Origin: Staphylotrichum longicolle
Taxonomy: Eukaryota > Ascomycota > Sordariomycetes > Sordariales > Chaetomiaceae
Direction: 5' to 3'
Length of the DNA: 64,000 nt
Assembly (NCBI GenBank): GCA_019096155.1
Contig: JAHCVI010000001.1
Location: 5,766,001 to 5,830,000, forward strand
The translations under genes were made by a program, and so were the position numbers. Under the pieces are notes generated by a model, which worked only from the letters and a program-made list of their open reading frames with translations, ran no database searches and was not told where the DNA came from. Positions 45,333 through 56,895 of this stretch are shown here, in pieces. Every line of letters starts with the position of its first letter. The stretch's first letter is position 1.

Positions 45333-48167
45333 TCAAACAAGCTCCCACCTCGCCAGCCAGCCCACACTCTCACCCGCGTTCCTCACAATGCAGAGCTTGC
45401 CTTCCCTGGCACCGGCCTCTCGGAGCGTCTCGAGCGCCTTCTCCGCCGAGATGGAGCCAATCGCCGTGCCCTTGCCCTCGCTCAGACTGAACGCGCCCGT
45501 GGTGACAAAACCCAGGAGGTCCTCTTCATCCGGGCACAGCGGATGGCCGCCAATATCAAGCTCATTAGCAGCCGGTTTTGGGTAGGGAAGCTCGGTCGCG
45601 ACCAGTGATTGCGCAAGGAGCATTTTGCGCGTATTCATGCCGACTCCGGTGGCCATCTGTGGGGCCGTAACCAAACGAGACGTCTTGCCCTGACCCTTGT
45701 TGGGACCAGGGACTTTTCGAAGCCATTGATCTCTTAGATCAGGAGGCAGGGGTCTTGTGCTGGTTGAGGTTGGGTCTGTTGCGAGGACTTCGGCGTCTGC
45801 AGATGCAGAATCAGATGCAGATGCAGATGGCTCGGCGATCCTAGGCTTTCGGGGCGGCAGCCGGTAGATCCTGGCGCAGGTGTTTGCGACGCCTCTTGTG
45901 ACGAAACTTAAATTGATCGTGATGACGGAGTTTGCAGGTGGCTTGCTCGGATTCGATGGATCGAGCAGCGAAGCGAAGGACGCCTTTGATACCTGTCGAA
46001 GTAACCCCAACGATGGTTCTGAAGTAGTTGTCGTGGGGACTTTTGCGACCTCGGGCCCTGCCGACCTTCCCGGAGGATCAATCTCCATCTGCTCGGCCGC
46101 ATCCGTGATCGACGAGTCGATCGCTTGGGGGGTTGAGGAGCCGCCTGGGCGGAGGGCAAACAAGTGTTCAAAGTCACACGCCACACCGTCTCCGATCTCA
46201 CCCTTTCGCCCAGCACCCAAGTCGAGGGACTTCCACTCGATCCTTTTGCCCTTTGGACGACGATCCCAATCCCCTTGTCTTTTGACCCGCTGCTCCAACT
46301 CCCAGGTCAGGCCCGCGCCAGTGGCCGGGAAATCCGCCGGGAACCACGGGGCGCCGTGCTCGAATGCGATTTGTCTCTGCTCGTTCAAGCCCCCAAGCCG
46401 TGGGTTGCCGCCGGTCGAAAGGGGGTAGTGCATGAGAGTATGCCAGAGCGGCAAGATGCACTTCCACGGTGCCAGTAGCGTCCATGTGCCTTGCGCTTGT
46501 CCGTCGGTAGCTGGTCTGGAAGCGAGTAACATGACGGGGATCGGGGGATCAGCAGCTGTGACCTGGAGAGGTTCTCCGGGCGCATTCACCCCTTTGCGCC
46601 GGTTGATGGCCTTCTGAGACGGTAATCTCGAGGCTTGATATCGGCTGTCCGGGCTGAAGATACCAAAAGGCATCAGCCCTTCTTCGACGGGCCATTGGGT
46701 GAGGATCTCGAGAAGAGGGGCATCTGCACTCCCGCTGGGGATATTGACTCTCTTGGGAGGGTAATCCAAGCGAGGATCCTTTGCGGAAAAGGCAAGAAGC
46801 GCATCTTTAGGCAGAGATGCGGGGTTTGCGACGCCGGCGAGGGACTTGAAGATCCGTATGTGCTGCTCCTCGCTGCCCGGCTTGTCATGGTATGGCTGAA
46901 GGATGCCCAGCAAGGCCTCGGTCGAGTTGGGACCCGTGAGTTCGATGCTGCCAATCTCGAAACGTAAATCCTCGATATGAACTCGTGGGGCCTGCATTTT
47001 GGCCAGTTTGCGAAGCTCTTCGAACAACTCGAGGAAGCACGACGGGTGGGTGCGAATCAACAGCTGTCTCTGCGGCCGGTTGGCGTTCCTCGAATCCGCC
47101 GTATCGTCGCTTTGGATGGGCGCCTGGGGGTTCCAAACAATTGTGACAGGTCCAATATCACGTCTTGAGTCGCCGACCTGCTTGCTAACAATGCCAGACC
47201 ACTTCCGAACGCCTGCCCGCCACTTCTGTCCTCGGCCTCCCCAGAGGCTGGGTTGAGACAGCCCGAGGGCGACCAAAACTCGCTCAACTCTGTCCTCGGC
47301 CCCGTACAAACCAATGGTGCTCACGTAGCTCATATCCCAGACCACAACGCCCTTTTGGCCGGAGGCCCGGTGGGTTGGGCGGTAGCATTTCTCGGTCGAG
47401 GTGAGCGGGACGGCGAAGCGCCAGAGCGGCTTGCTCGGTTCGGTCATGGTGGCTCGTTTGGCGTGCCAGAGGTGAGTGGGCAGCCATGTTTTGTTCAACT
47501 GCCTCTTCCTGAACTTTGACTCAGCCTTGGGCGGCTCGTTCAACATGTCGCGTCGAATCTTTGGTCTCGGCGGCCGCGGCTGCACCGCTGACGCCGGTCC
47601 TCCTCCGGCTGTCGAGGTTCCTTCGACGGCAGCCTTCTTCAGCAGCTCCTTCTTTTTCCTCGCGGCAAGAATACCGAGTTTTTTGGCCGTTTCGGCGCGG
47701 ATGCGGGCTCGGGTGGTGCGCGGGCGACGCTTTCTGGATTCCACGGTTGGGGTGTTGTCCTCAATCATCTCCCTCCGCGCCCGCTCGCGCAGCTTCTTGG
47801 GCACCCTTTTGACATTGTGGCTGGCCGTCCTCCTGCGCATGGCGCGGGGCACCTGTTGAAAGACGCGGGTTGCATTGGCGGCCTTGCATTTGCGCATGCT
47901 GCTCTCGAGAGCCTTGATCTCGAACTCGCGGGCATTGAGGAATTTCTGCATGTCGAGCTTGCCATCGTCGAGAGCCGCATCTGAGGGCTGGGTGCGGACG
48001 TTGCGGGCATCTTGGAATTTGACGCGTTTCGCAGAGCGATAGTTCGTGACTGCCGGTCGTGCATCCTGAGGTCGAGATGTGTTGTTGTCTCGGGTTACCG
48101 CCGGGGCATCTTTCCGTTTCCGGATCTCGGTTCCCTTTCCAGGGCCAAGAGATCGTTTGCCATCCAT
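45333..48167 (-). CDS. POP1: RNase P / RNase MRP subunit POP1
   Basis: Uninterrupted 944-residue frame, MDGKRSLGPGKGTEIRKRKD. The N-terminal POP1 domain contains FLNAREFEIKALESSMRKCK and QQVPRAMRRRTASHNVKRVP, the conserved RNA-binding motif region, then KTWLPTHLWHAKRATM. The middle POPLD domain includes APWKCILPLWHTLMHYPLS and FEHGAPWFPADFPATGAG. The C-terminal domain ends CIVRNAGESVGWLARWELV. It is the largest protein of nuclear RNase P (tRNA 5' processing) and RNase MRP (rRNA processing). Length and domain order are normal. Divergent from the NT-C2 gene. Confidence 0.95.
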   Translation of the reverse strand: MDGKRSLGPGKGTEIRKRKDAPAVTRDNNTSRPQDARPAVTNYRSAKRVKFQDARNVRTQPSDAALDDGKLDMQKFLNAREFEIKALESSMRKCKAANATRVFQQVPRAMRRRTASHNVKRVPKKLRERARREMIEDNTPTVESRKRRPRTTRARIRAETAKKLGILAARKKKELLKKAAVEGTSTAGGGPASAVQPRPPRPKIRRDMLNEPPKAESKFRKRQLNKTWLPTHLWHAKRATMTEPSKPLWRFAVPLTSTEKCYRPTHRASGQKGVVVWDMSYVSTIGLYGAEDRVERVLVALGLSQPSLWGGRGQKWRAGVRKWSGIVSKQVGDSRRDIGPVTIVWNPQAPIQSDDTADSRNANRPQRQLLIRTHPSCFLELFEELRKLAKMQAPRVHIEDLRFEIGSIELTGPNSTEALLGILQPYHDKPGSEEQHIRIFKSLAGVANPASLPKDALLAFSAKDPRLDYPPKRVNIPSGSADAPLLEILTQWPVEEGLMPFGIFSPDSRYQASRLPSQKAINRRKGVNAPGEPLQVTAADPPIPVMLLASRPATDGQAQGTWTLLAPWKCILPLWHTLMHYPLSTGGNPRLGGLNEQRQIAFEHGAPWFPADFPATGAGLTWELEQRVKRQGDWDRRPKGKRIEWKSLDLGAGRKGEIGDGVACDFEHLFALRPGGSSTPQAIDSSITDAAEQMEIDPPGRSAGPEVAKVPTTTTSEPSLGLLRQVSKASFASLLDPSNPSKPPANSVITINLSFVTRGVANTCARIYRLPPRKPRIAEPSASASDSASADAEVLATDPTSTSTRPLPPDLRDQWLRKVPGPNKGQGKTSRLVTAPQMATGVGMNTRKMLLAQSLVATELPYPKPAANELDIGGHPLCPDEEDLLGFVTTGAFSLSEGKGTAIGSISAEKALETLREAGAREGKLCIVRNAGESVGWLARWELV

Positions 48168-49447
48168 GTGGCCAACATGGGAGTTGAGACTCGGGCAAAG
48201 TCGGTCGTCAATGTCGTTCTGTCGAATTCGAGGGTTTGTTGATGGCCAAGGCCCAAGGCAGACCTTCCCAAATTCTCATGCTTGTTGCACACTCAATGAA
48301 ATCAGTTGAATTTTGGAGTTCTTATCTTATCGCCGTGCCCCACCAACCATGCCCCTTGCAACCGTCCCTCTGGTTTGGTGCTTGGCATTTGGCTGGGCCG
48401 CCAACAGTCTAAAGTGAGTTTCAACCATCAAACTGCCCCTCTGCAAGGTTGGCGCATTACATTCACCTGGCACGGCGGTGCCACTGGTTTCAGACCTGCG
48501 GGATTCACAAACTTCAACAACCAAGAAAACCTGTCCAGGCTGAGTTATATACTATTTTCCGCACAGCTCGTCGGAACCCCGGATGAGCGTTGCCTCTCGG
48601 AAGTGGCGGCAACCACTTAATGAAATCCCCCGCATTCGCGCATTCGAGGAATAAGGCCTGGATCCGTTGGTGGACCTGGCACCCATCCCTCTATCCGCTG
48701 CCTCGGGAGACGTCCAATCCCCTGGACTGAATGTGCGCGCGCGGACGAGACAAGCTTTGCCCTGGGTTGCGCTCGCTCTGGTGTCCCGCCCCGAGCCCGC
48801 GTTGGCAGCGACCGAGATCCACTTCGGCGCTATTTGCAACTGCCCTGCAGGTACAAAAGACATACGACGCACTGCACCCCGTATTGCCTCTTTCATCTGG
48901 AAAGTCGGCAACGGTTCTTGGCGCGCCGACGTCAGCCTCTCCCTCCCACCCTCTCTGCTTTTCCGACAAACCTGGAAAAAAGGAAACGGCAGGCTACCCC
49001 GAATCCGGTTCTGGCTGCCGGCTGGAGGAATGAGCCTGCCCCAATAAGGTAGAGACTGCTTCGTGTCTGCGCGCGAAGCGATAACATGGCCTCCCTCAGT
49101 AAGCCTGACTCGCCGTCCCCTTTTTCTTTATTCCAGGTCCCCAACCTTAATCCCTCCTTCCCTGTTGCTTCCCCCGGGAGTCCCTGTCTGTTACACCTCT
49201 GCGGCTCAATTGTCTCAGCCGCAGCTTCGGCCGGGTGAGATTTCGCTGCTCCTCCGGACACCATGTTCTCTTTGTTTTAGGAGGACATCGCAGTTCGTAT
49301 TCTGCACACACACAGACACACTGAGGGTCTCTCGGGCTCTACGTCACTCCTCACTATGGGGGCCGGCGGCTCCGTGTGAATGCATCATCATCGACGCTGC
49401 CCATCGATCACTTTCGCCGCCGCCTGTCCCTTGAACCCGGCGCTAAT
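48168..49447. promoter_or_regulatory. Divergent promoter region POP1 / NT-C2 gene
   Basis: 1.28 kb between divergent starts, CT-rich near 49140-49440. Overlapping short frames at 48560-49050 lack motifs. Confidence 0.45.
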
Positions 49448-51086
49448 ATGCAGTTCCTTCCCTTAGTCAACAAGGCTCGAAAGGTCAGACTTGTTCCCAG
49501 TCCACCATCTCACCCCACATGTTGAAAGCTGACATACGGCGCCGGCAGCCCAAGTTCGATGTCCATCTCAAGGCAAGTATTCTCAGGAGTGCTGTTCCGT
49601 ACATGGCAGGTTATGAGTACAATACCCAACTTTACTAACACCAAAGCAGATATCCGACCTCAACAATGTGCCACTTAACTCGGGCGTGTCCATGATCAAA
49701 TGGCATCTGCCACATAGCATACACGGAGAGCATCGGGGACGGACCCAGAAGTGCCCCATCCTTAACCACAGGGTTGAGTATAACTACTCCAAGGTCATCC
49801 CAGTGCGCATCGGTATTGACCGTAACAACAACCTGTGCGAATGCCTCATCGAGTTTGAGGTTGTGCAAGAGTTCAGTGCCGGCGGGCTCGCCGGCGCAGC
49901 GGGGCGAGACGAGAAGATCACCCTCGGCACCATCCGTCTCAACCTCAGCGAGTATGTCGAGGAGAGCGAAGGGGTCTTGCGCGATGGCAACACTGCCAAT
50001 GCCATCAAAGAAGCCCTCACATCGCCGGTGCAAAAGTCGGGCCACCGCAAGCGCAGTTCCCTGAGCAATGTCGTTCCCTCGGTGGCCGAGGCAAGCCCTC
50101 GGTCGTCCCACGACAGCGAGCGCCCGGCAACAGACGTCCAGGATGGCGTGGTCCGGCGCTACCTTATGCAAGAGAGCAAGATCAACTCCACGCTCAAGAT
50201 CAGCATCCTGATGGTGCAGGTCGATGGCGAGCGCAACTTTGTCGCACCCCCGCCCAAATCCGCCCCTGTTTTTGGCGGCATCGCCGGGTTTGTGGCCGGC
50301 GACAACTTCGAGCCCGTCGACGCAGGCGCAACCACCCCAGGTCATGCACCGTCCTCCTTCACCGTCAAGTCGCGCGACATGTTTGAGGTGCAAGACATGT
50401 ATCGCCGCGCCCTGGCCGCTAGCTGGGCAAGCCAGCCTGGCGAGCTTCCCGCCGACCGGTGTATTGAGGACATCTTTTCCGGCGGCGAGGGCTTTGCCAT
50501 CGCATCAAAATCCCATGGACACGGACACGGACACGGACACGGACACGGACGCGGCCATTCACGCCTCCACCCCGCCGTAGCCACCCACGGCAAGGGCGGA
50601 TCCAGTGCAGACGACGCCTCGCCCATTCGCAGGAGGAACTTTCGACGGCATGATGACAGCGGCTCTGTCTCGGACGACGAAGAGAACGGCGACATGATGG
50701 GGACGCTCCGGCCCCGCGACCTGGCCCGTCTCCGGCACCACTTGCGCGACCAGAGCGTCGTGAGCGATCGGAGCACGACCACGGTGCTTGGGGGTGAGCG
50801 GGACCTCGACCGCGAGTCGAGCCGCGGCATTGGGCTGGCCGTTAACGGATCGCTGCGCGAACCGTTCCCATCATTCCCGGCGTTTCATCATCGCCGCGAG
50901 GAGAGCAAGATTACGCATGATGGGGGTGGGCTACGGAGTCGCAGTTCCAGCTTGGTCAGCCTGGCAACTACGATGGGCAGTGAGCGTGACAGGGGGAGGG
51001 AAGGGTTTAAGCGGGCGAAAGAGGTGGACGAGTTCGACATACGGGATGATCTCGTCGCTTGGACCATTCCTGGGACTCGGTTGTAG
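49448..51086 (+). CDS. NT-C2 domain protein (EEIG1/EHBP1 N-terminal type)
   Basis: Three exons: 49448-49483, 49549-49572 and 49650-51086; 498 residues. MQFLPLVNKARK-PKFDVHLK-ISDLNNVPLNSG, with PKFDVHLK encoded by a 24-nt microexon. The second intron (49573-49649) is GC-AG (GCAAGT...AAAGCAG). The NT-C2 domain (about residues 8-190) shows KWHLPHSIHGEHRGRTQKCP and CECLIEFEVVQEF. The C-terminal half is disordered with a His-Gly repeat (HGHGHGHGHGHGRGH). The family is membrane-associated and implicated in trafficking or morphogenesis in fungi; the exact role is not readable here. Confidence 0.88.
50515..50551 (+). repeat. Hexamer repeat coding His-Gly
   Basis: In-frame tandem CACGGA-type hexamers inside the NT-C2 gene, giving HG repeats; length polymorphism is likely. 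Confidence 0.8.
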
Positions 51087-52017
51087 GAGAGACGTGGAGT
51101 GTCAAGTCAGCGAGGAGTTAGATGGGATTGGGTTGTTGGGCAAGCTCGGCGTTTAGGATTGATTCTCTGTGGGATGACTCTGAATACGATGAGCACCATG
51201 TTTGTTGCTCGGACTCATTTTGTTTGTATTCGGTCAACGCGTACCCCTCTTGGGTGATAACATCTCCGTGGCTGCTGCCTGTCAAGTAACCGTCCCACCC
51301 CTAACTTCCTTGCCGCACACCAGGTCGCCAAATCGTTGCTGTAGCCTTTCAGATATCCCCGTCTCCATCTTTTGGGACCCCAGTGACCGGCTGACTTGGG
51401 GTTGGGTCGTCGTTGAACCTGTTTCCCACGCTTGATACCCCCGGGTCAATACTCAAACGGTTGTGTTGACCCTGATGCATAGTTGGCAGTGGAAAGGGAT
51501 GACTTGTATCCCAAACTAGAGTCATATCCTGCTATGACTTGAATGCTTCCCCTTGTCAGGGTCAGTGCCTCGCACGCTCACTCGCCAACGAGTTAAATGC
51601 TACAAGTAACCCCTGTCCTCCGAGCCCCGTTGAGAAGCTTTCCAAGAGTTCCACACTTTTCCCTCACTTTCTTCGTTCCCATCGCCCATCTCCCAGCAGT
51701 GTCCATACCACGAGCCCAACCACGGAACCTTTCTTTCGTGACCACCATCTCACACATGACGACTAAACGGAAAACCCCCTCCTCACAACGTTCATCCCGA
51801 TTATCTGCCAGCCAGACAGCGGGGACCCCTTTGTTCCCTCACCTAGTAAGTCCATCCCATCCCCTTCCAGAGGGAAAAGAAACGAAATGAAACAAAAAAT
51901 CACATATTTTTTCTTCCCATCCCATCTTGTTCATCACTCTAACCACCCCATTGATGCCGACTGCTAAAGTAATCACCCCAGTTCGGAAGAGGAAATATAT
52001 ACAAATAAACAAAGAAA
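51087..52017. other. Intergenic region
   Basis: 930 bp without a recognisable gene. CT-rich near 51620-51990. Confidence 0.45.
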
Positions 52018-52536
52018 ATGAGTGACGTCCCAGCCAATCTCAACCCCATGGCTGCCGTCCCTGCTCACGTCCTTGACGAACCCCGGGCTGATGGAACCAA
52101 CCCAACTGCTCTCTCCCCCTCGCCGCGAGGCCCGAGCCCCGTCGCGAATTATTCGATGGCGCTGCCGTTCTCGCCGGCAGCGGCTACCGGGATGATGATA
52201 TGGAAGACAGGGAGGAGGTGGCAGGCGTCGACGCGTTGGACGTTGACAGGACGGAGATTGAGATGGGTGAAGAGGGGGAGGAAGAGCCAGTGGGATGAGA
52301 AGATGCAGGTGGAGCTGCAGGGGAAGGAGGACTATCCAGGCCATTGGTTCAAGTGGTGTGTTCAGTCTGGGTTGTTTGTTTGTAACCCTTTTTGGTTGCC
52401 TCGCAGCTTTGACTGACGTGTCAAACAGGCAGCTGGTTATGTTATGGCTAAGGAAGTGGAGGAGGAAACATCTGAGTATGACCCCGTCGACGAGGACCTC
52501 GCCGACGTCAATGAAACACTATGGCTTACTCGGTGA
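52018..52536 (+). pseudogene. Small acidic hypothetical ORF, probably degenerate
   Basis: ATG 52018 opens MSDVPANLNPMAAVPAHVLD. A different frame then reads the more natural acidic stretch DDDMEDREEVAGVDALDVDR and MGEEGEEEPVG, ends at TGA (52293-52295), and stays open after it. That frame can be joined at GTG|GTGTGT (about 52358) to an exon at 52429-52536 reading AAGYVMAKEVEEETSEYDPV ... TLWLTR. The acidic composition and clean splice suggest a real gene. The shift from the ATG frame (one base short) and the in-frame TGA suggest decay or sequence error. Family not recognised. Confidence 0.35.
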
Positions 52537-53299
52537 TCCATGACGTGCCAGGAATTTGCAGTCAACTGAGAAGCTACGCTTGGAGGCGTACTTCCCATCC
52601 CTCTTGTAGGGGTGCCACAAAAACAAAAAAGTTGAGAAGAAGGCTGAATTATGGAAAAGAAAAGGATAAAAAACGGATGCCAGAGTGAATGTGAGTGGGA
52701 CAGGTGCGAGACCAGCTTTGACGTTCTCTAACTAACAGAGGGAACAGATGATTTACAAACGAACAGTCTATCCTGTGGTCACCGCCCGTTCCAGAGCTTT
52801 TGTGGGTTCTTTATGGCTACAAAGTGGTTCCGGTGCGATCAACAGATTGAAGGAGCAGTTGGTGTTGTTCGCTGGGGGCCTTCAGTCACATAAGAGCAAC
52901 GAGACGGACAACAACAAAACCTCAGACATCTGCGTATCTCACAGGCATGCAAAATCTGATGTTCGAGTCCTTCTTGCTGAATACCATATATTACCCCTTG
53001 GTCAAATGAGACTTGAAGGAAGCTCATGAGGGACGGACGCTGGATGAGAGGACGCACCTTCTCAAACGCCCAGTCATCAAGTAGACGAAACGAAAACAGG
53101 ACTTTGAAGTTTGGGAGAGAAATTTGACTGCGGAATCAGTCGTGTATGTAGAGTATCTATCAGTCAAGGCGAATGAACCGCCAGAACATTGCTCATCAAG
53201 ACCCGCGAGCCCCCGGTCAAGCGGAGGCGGCAGAGCGCTCTCATCACAGTTTTTATGTGCCCAGTTTTTACCGCCCTATGCTCGTCTAGCAAGTACCCT
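52537..53299. other. Intergenic region, SSZ1 3' flank
   Basis: About 760 bp, AT-richer, no supportable gene or RNA. Confidence 0.45.
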
Positions 53300-55105
53300 C
53301 TAAGCACTCGACAGTGTCCCACGAACGCCACCCTTGCCGCCGACCTCCCGTGCTGTTACAAGAACCGAAAGATCCGAGTTCACGGTGATGGAGACCTCGA
53401 CCTTGCCGTTCTTCTTGACACCCTTGACAGCCGCCTCGGCGAGGGTAGACCCGATCTTCCAGACCTTCTCGCGCTTCTCCTCCTCCTCCTCGTCGTCGTC
53501 CGAGAAATCGCTGTCGTCCTCGTCGCTGTCGTCGGCGTCCTCCACCTTGGCCGCCTTGGAATCGCCGTTCTCCTTGACCTTCGGCTCGGGCTTGGTCACC
53601 TTGATATGTGTGTTGCCCTCGACAACCTTGACCAGAACGTCGCCGCCGTTGGGCGCAGAGACGTGGACCGTCCGCCGGGCGGGGACGGCCGTCTCGGGCG
53701 GGACGACGGGCACAAACACCTCCTCGCCAGCCTCGTTCACCGAGATGACGCCGATGGCGTTGGTGACGTGGGGCACCGTTGTGACGGCGGCGTGGGTGGA
53801 CTGGTTGATATCCTCGGCCTCGTAATCCTGGATCAGGCTGGCCTGGAGGGCAGCGCCGCGGGCGCCAAGCTCGGACGGGTTGATGGCCGTGACCTCGGTC
53901 GAGGGAGCCAATATCCTCGTGTTCTGGGGGAAGATGTATCCAAAGTTGGCGGCAATGCGGGGGGTGTGCGACGTGCCACCCGACAGGACCACCTCGTCCA
54001 CGTCCAGCACGTCGAGGCCGGCCTTCTTGAGCGCGGAATCCACCAAGCGGTTGATGCCCTCAAAGACGGTCCTCGCGATGGTCTCGTAGCGCAGGCGGTT
54101 GATGGTGCTGGCAAAGTCGATGCCGTCTGCTAGGCTCTCGACGCTAAAGCTGGCGTTGGTGCCTAGACTGAGGGCCCTCTTGGTCGCCTCGGCCTCGAGC
54201 CTGAGCTTGGCCAGGCTCTTGGCGTTCTCGCGGGGGTCGCTAGCGCCAGAGTTCTTCTTCATGAACTCCTTGGCGAAGTGGTCCATCAGCACCTTGTCGA
54301 GGGCAACGCCGGCAAACTCGTAGTCGTGAACCGTCGCGAGGATGGTGTACATGCCGCCACGGCTGGCAACGACGGCAACGTCGGACCGGGTGCCACCGAG
54401 GTCCGCCACAACAACAATCTTGTCCTCGATCTTGGCCTCGGGGCGCGCATCGTAGGCAAGGACGGCGGCGACCGGGTCGCTGATGACCTGCAGAACCTCG
54501 AGATCGGCAGCGGCGGCGGCAGCGACCAGGGCGGCCTTCTGCTTCTCGTTGAAGTTGGTGGGAACGGTGATGACGGCAGAGGTGACCTTCTTGCCGAGAT
54601 ACTCGGACGCGGAGCCCACCAGGCGGCGCAGGTAGCGGGTGGCGATTTCAGAGACGGGCAATGTCGAGGGCTCGGCCTCCTCGCCCTCCTTGTCCTTGAG
54701 GGTGAAAGAGACGGTCTCGCCGCTTTCCTGGGGGTGGGCCGAGGCGTGGTTGTGCGTAGGGTCGATCGACTTGAACTCTTTCCCGAGGAAGTCGCGGAAG
54801 TAGGCGACTGTGTTCTTGGGGTTCCTGACGAGGAAGTTCTTGGCCTGCTGGCCATAGTACTCGTCGCCGTCGACGTACGACAGAATGGTGGGAATCTGGC
54901 GGTCTGAAACAGCAGAGAGTCAGCAAGCGCTCTAGGAGGCGACAAGACTACACAGCAAGCTTTGCTCACCTCCGTCCTCGTTGGCAATGACCTCAGCCTT
55001 GTCGTCGACCAGGTAGGCGATAGAGCTGTTGGAGTTGCCAAAGGTAATGCCAATGGCGGTGCGCTCGCTGGGCTCGGGGCCGGCCTTGGACCCGTTGTCA
55101 CTCAT
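53300..55105 (-). CDS. SSZ1: Ribosome-associated atypical Hsp70
   Basis: Ssz1 pairs with zuotin in the ribosome-associated complex that stimulates the Ssb chaperone on nascent chains. Two exons, 54970-55105 and 53300-54903; intron 54904-54969 (GTGAGC...TTTCAG); 579 residues. Start MSDNGSKAGPEPSERTAIGI, with GITFGNSNSSIAYL replacing the usual Hsp70 GIDLGTT ATP-binding motif, as expected for Ssz1. VVVADLGGTRSDVAVVASRG and VVLSGGTSHTPRI are the phosphate-2 and adenosine motifs. The C-terminus is short and holds an acidic run (DADDSDEDDSDFSDDDEEEE) between the ATPase-like part and the degenerate substrate domain. Divergent from RRP40. Confidence 0.93.
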
Positions 55106-56063
55106 TGTTGCGGTGGATGTGTTCTGAGTGATGTGTGGTTGGAGAGGTGTAGGGAGTGTGCAGGTATCTCTCCAGGAGTCGCGGCAGTCCAGTGTTTAAG
55201 TTGGTGGTGGGGGTTCTGTCGAAAAAAATTTGGGCATTGACCATCCCTGCGCCTTGGGCTGAGTGCCCCGCCCGCCGGCATGTATCGGTACACCATGTGA
55301 CAAACTCCACGGAGACCTTGCCAACCGGAATCTGCAAATCATTCCCGTCAGAAAGAGCACTCGTCTTCATCACATACTCGGTTTTGAGTTTTAAGGCCCT
55401 GGTTATGGTCACAAACGCAGCAAAAACATGTTGTTCACTGCAAGTTTGGTAAAACGGCACCTTATGGTCAAGGGCCCTCCAAGCATCTCGGAATTTCGGA
55501 TGTTTCCATTTCCCTTGTAATAGATTCAGATCTTATCATAGCAGATGTCAAGAACCAAGGATGAAAACATTAAGGAAGAAAAAGAGTAAAACATAGGAGA
55601 AAGAAGAAGAGGAGGACGGTAAAAATGGGGAAGGAAAGAAGAGGAGAGGAGGAAATGGGAAAACAGGAGAAAGAGGAAGAAGACGGCAATGAACAATGAG
55701 CGGAGGAAGAGAGAGAGTAAGAACGCGGCAAAATAAGAAAACATAATGGACTTGGAATTGCAGTTCACGTAGTGTTCATCTAAGGTTGGAAAGCTTTCTG
55801 GCAAAGATAAGGTAGGGAGATGTCACAATCATATTGATCGATATGGGATTGCCACTGCAAGCTTCAATGTACCTGTACATGTACGCTTCATCCCCAAACA
55901 GCCCCACGAAAGGCTGCAGCCGCAAACAAGGCTGAGTGCTCCACCCAAACTTTCTTGAAGTTCAATCCCCCATCTGCCATCAAGGAAGAAAAACACCAAG
56001 AAACACCACGACCAAATCTCCCCTTTCCACACCACACCCCCTCACAACACTAAATCGCCCACC
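55106..56063. promoter_or_regulatory. Divergent promoter region SSZ1 / RRP40 with polypurine tract
   Basis: 958 bp between divergent starts. A near-continuous purine tract on the plus strand (about 55557-55740, AGGAAGAAGAGG-like) dominates the middle. No coding content seen. Confidence 0.55.
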
Positions 56064-56895
56064 ATGGCAACCGACCGCCCTCTCGTCCTCCCAGGCGAGA
56101 CAATCGACCCCTCGCTCATCCCCTCCCACCCAAAACACCCTCTCCGCCTCGGCCCCGGCCTCCGCCACATCCCGCCCTCCGACATCGTGCCCACCGTCGC
56201 CGGCCAGCTCATCACCAACCCCGTCAAGAACTCCATGTGGGTAGAATACAACTCGCAACGCGTAAGAAGCCCTTCCCTTCCCTTCCCTCCACCCCTCACT
56301 CAACCCAAACCAACTTAAACAACACGCTCACCACATAAACACAGTACATCCCCTCCGTCGGCGACATCGTCCTCGCCCAGATCCTCCGCTCCACAACCGA
56401 CTTCTACCTGTGCACTCTCTCCCAGCACACCGCGCCCGCCACCCTCCCGCACCTGGCCTTCGAGTCGGCCACAAAAAAGACCCGCCCCAACCTCGCCCCC
56501 GGCCAGCTCGTCTACGCCCGCGTGACCCTCGCCAACAAGCACATGGACCCGGAGGTCGAGTGCGTCAGCGCCGCGACGGGCAAGGCCGAAGGGCTGGGCC
56601 CCATCACGGGACCCGGGTGCGCCTTCGACGTCAGCCTGGGCTTCGCGCGGCGGCTGCTCATGGCGCGCAGCGCCGAGGACGGCGGGGTGGGCGTGCTGGA
56701 GATGCTGGGCGGGGAGGAGGGCGGGGGGCTGGCGTTCGAGACGGCGGTGGGGGGAACGGGCGGGTGTGGGTGGGCAGCGAGAGCGCGCGGACGGTGGTGG
56801 TGGTGGGGCGGGCGCTGCAGGAGACGGACCGCGCCGGGTTGGGGATGGAGGGGCAGAGGAGGTTGGTCAAGAAGCTGGTGAGGGAGATGAGGTGA
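56064..56895 (+). CDS. RRP40: Exosome complex subunit RRP40
   Basis: RNA-binding cap subunit of the RNA exosome. Exon 1 is 56064-56261 (MATDRPLVLPGETIDPSLIP to WVEYNSQR), intron 56262-56344, exon 2 from 56345 (YIPSVGDIVLAQILRSTTDF). The S1 domain (YIPSVGDIVLAQI to SATKKTRPNLAPGQLVYARV) is followed by a KH region (RRLLMARSAEDGGVGVLEML). The written frame goes off after ETAVGGTGG into a Trp/Arg-rich tail. One extra G in the G6 run at 56749-56754 gives GGNGRVWVGSESARTVVVVG and stop 56893-56895, the normal RRP40 end. I place the gene end there and regard the shift as probable sequence error. Confidence 0.9.

Noticed and set aside
53189..54133. 945-nt plus-strand frame over SSZ1
   Set aside because: Antisense shadow of the well-supported SSZ1 exon; Leu/Val/Asp/Gly-rich composition from complementary codons.
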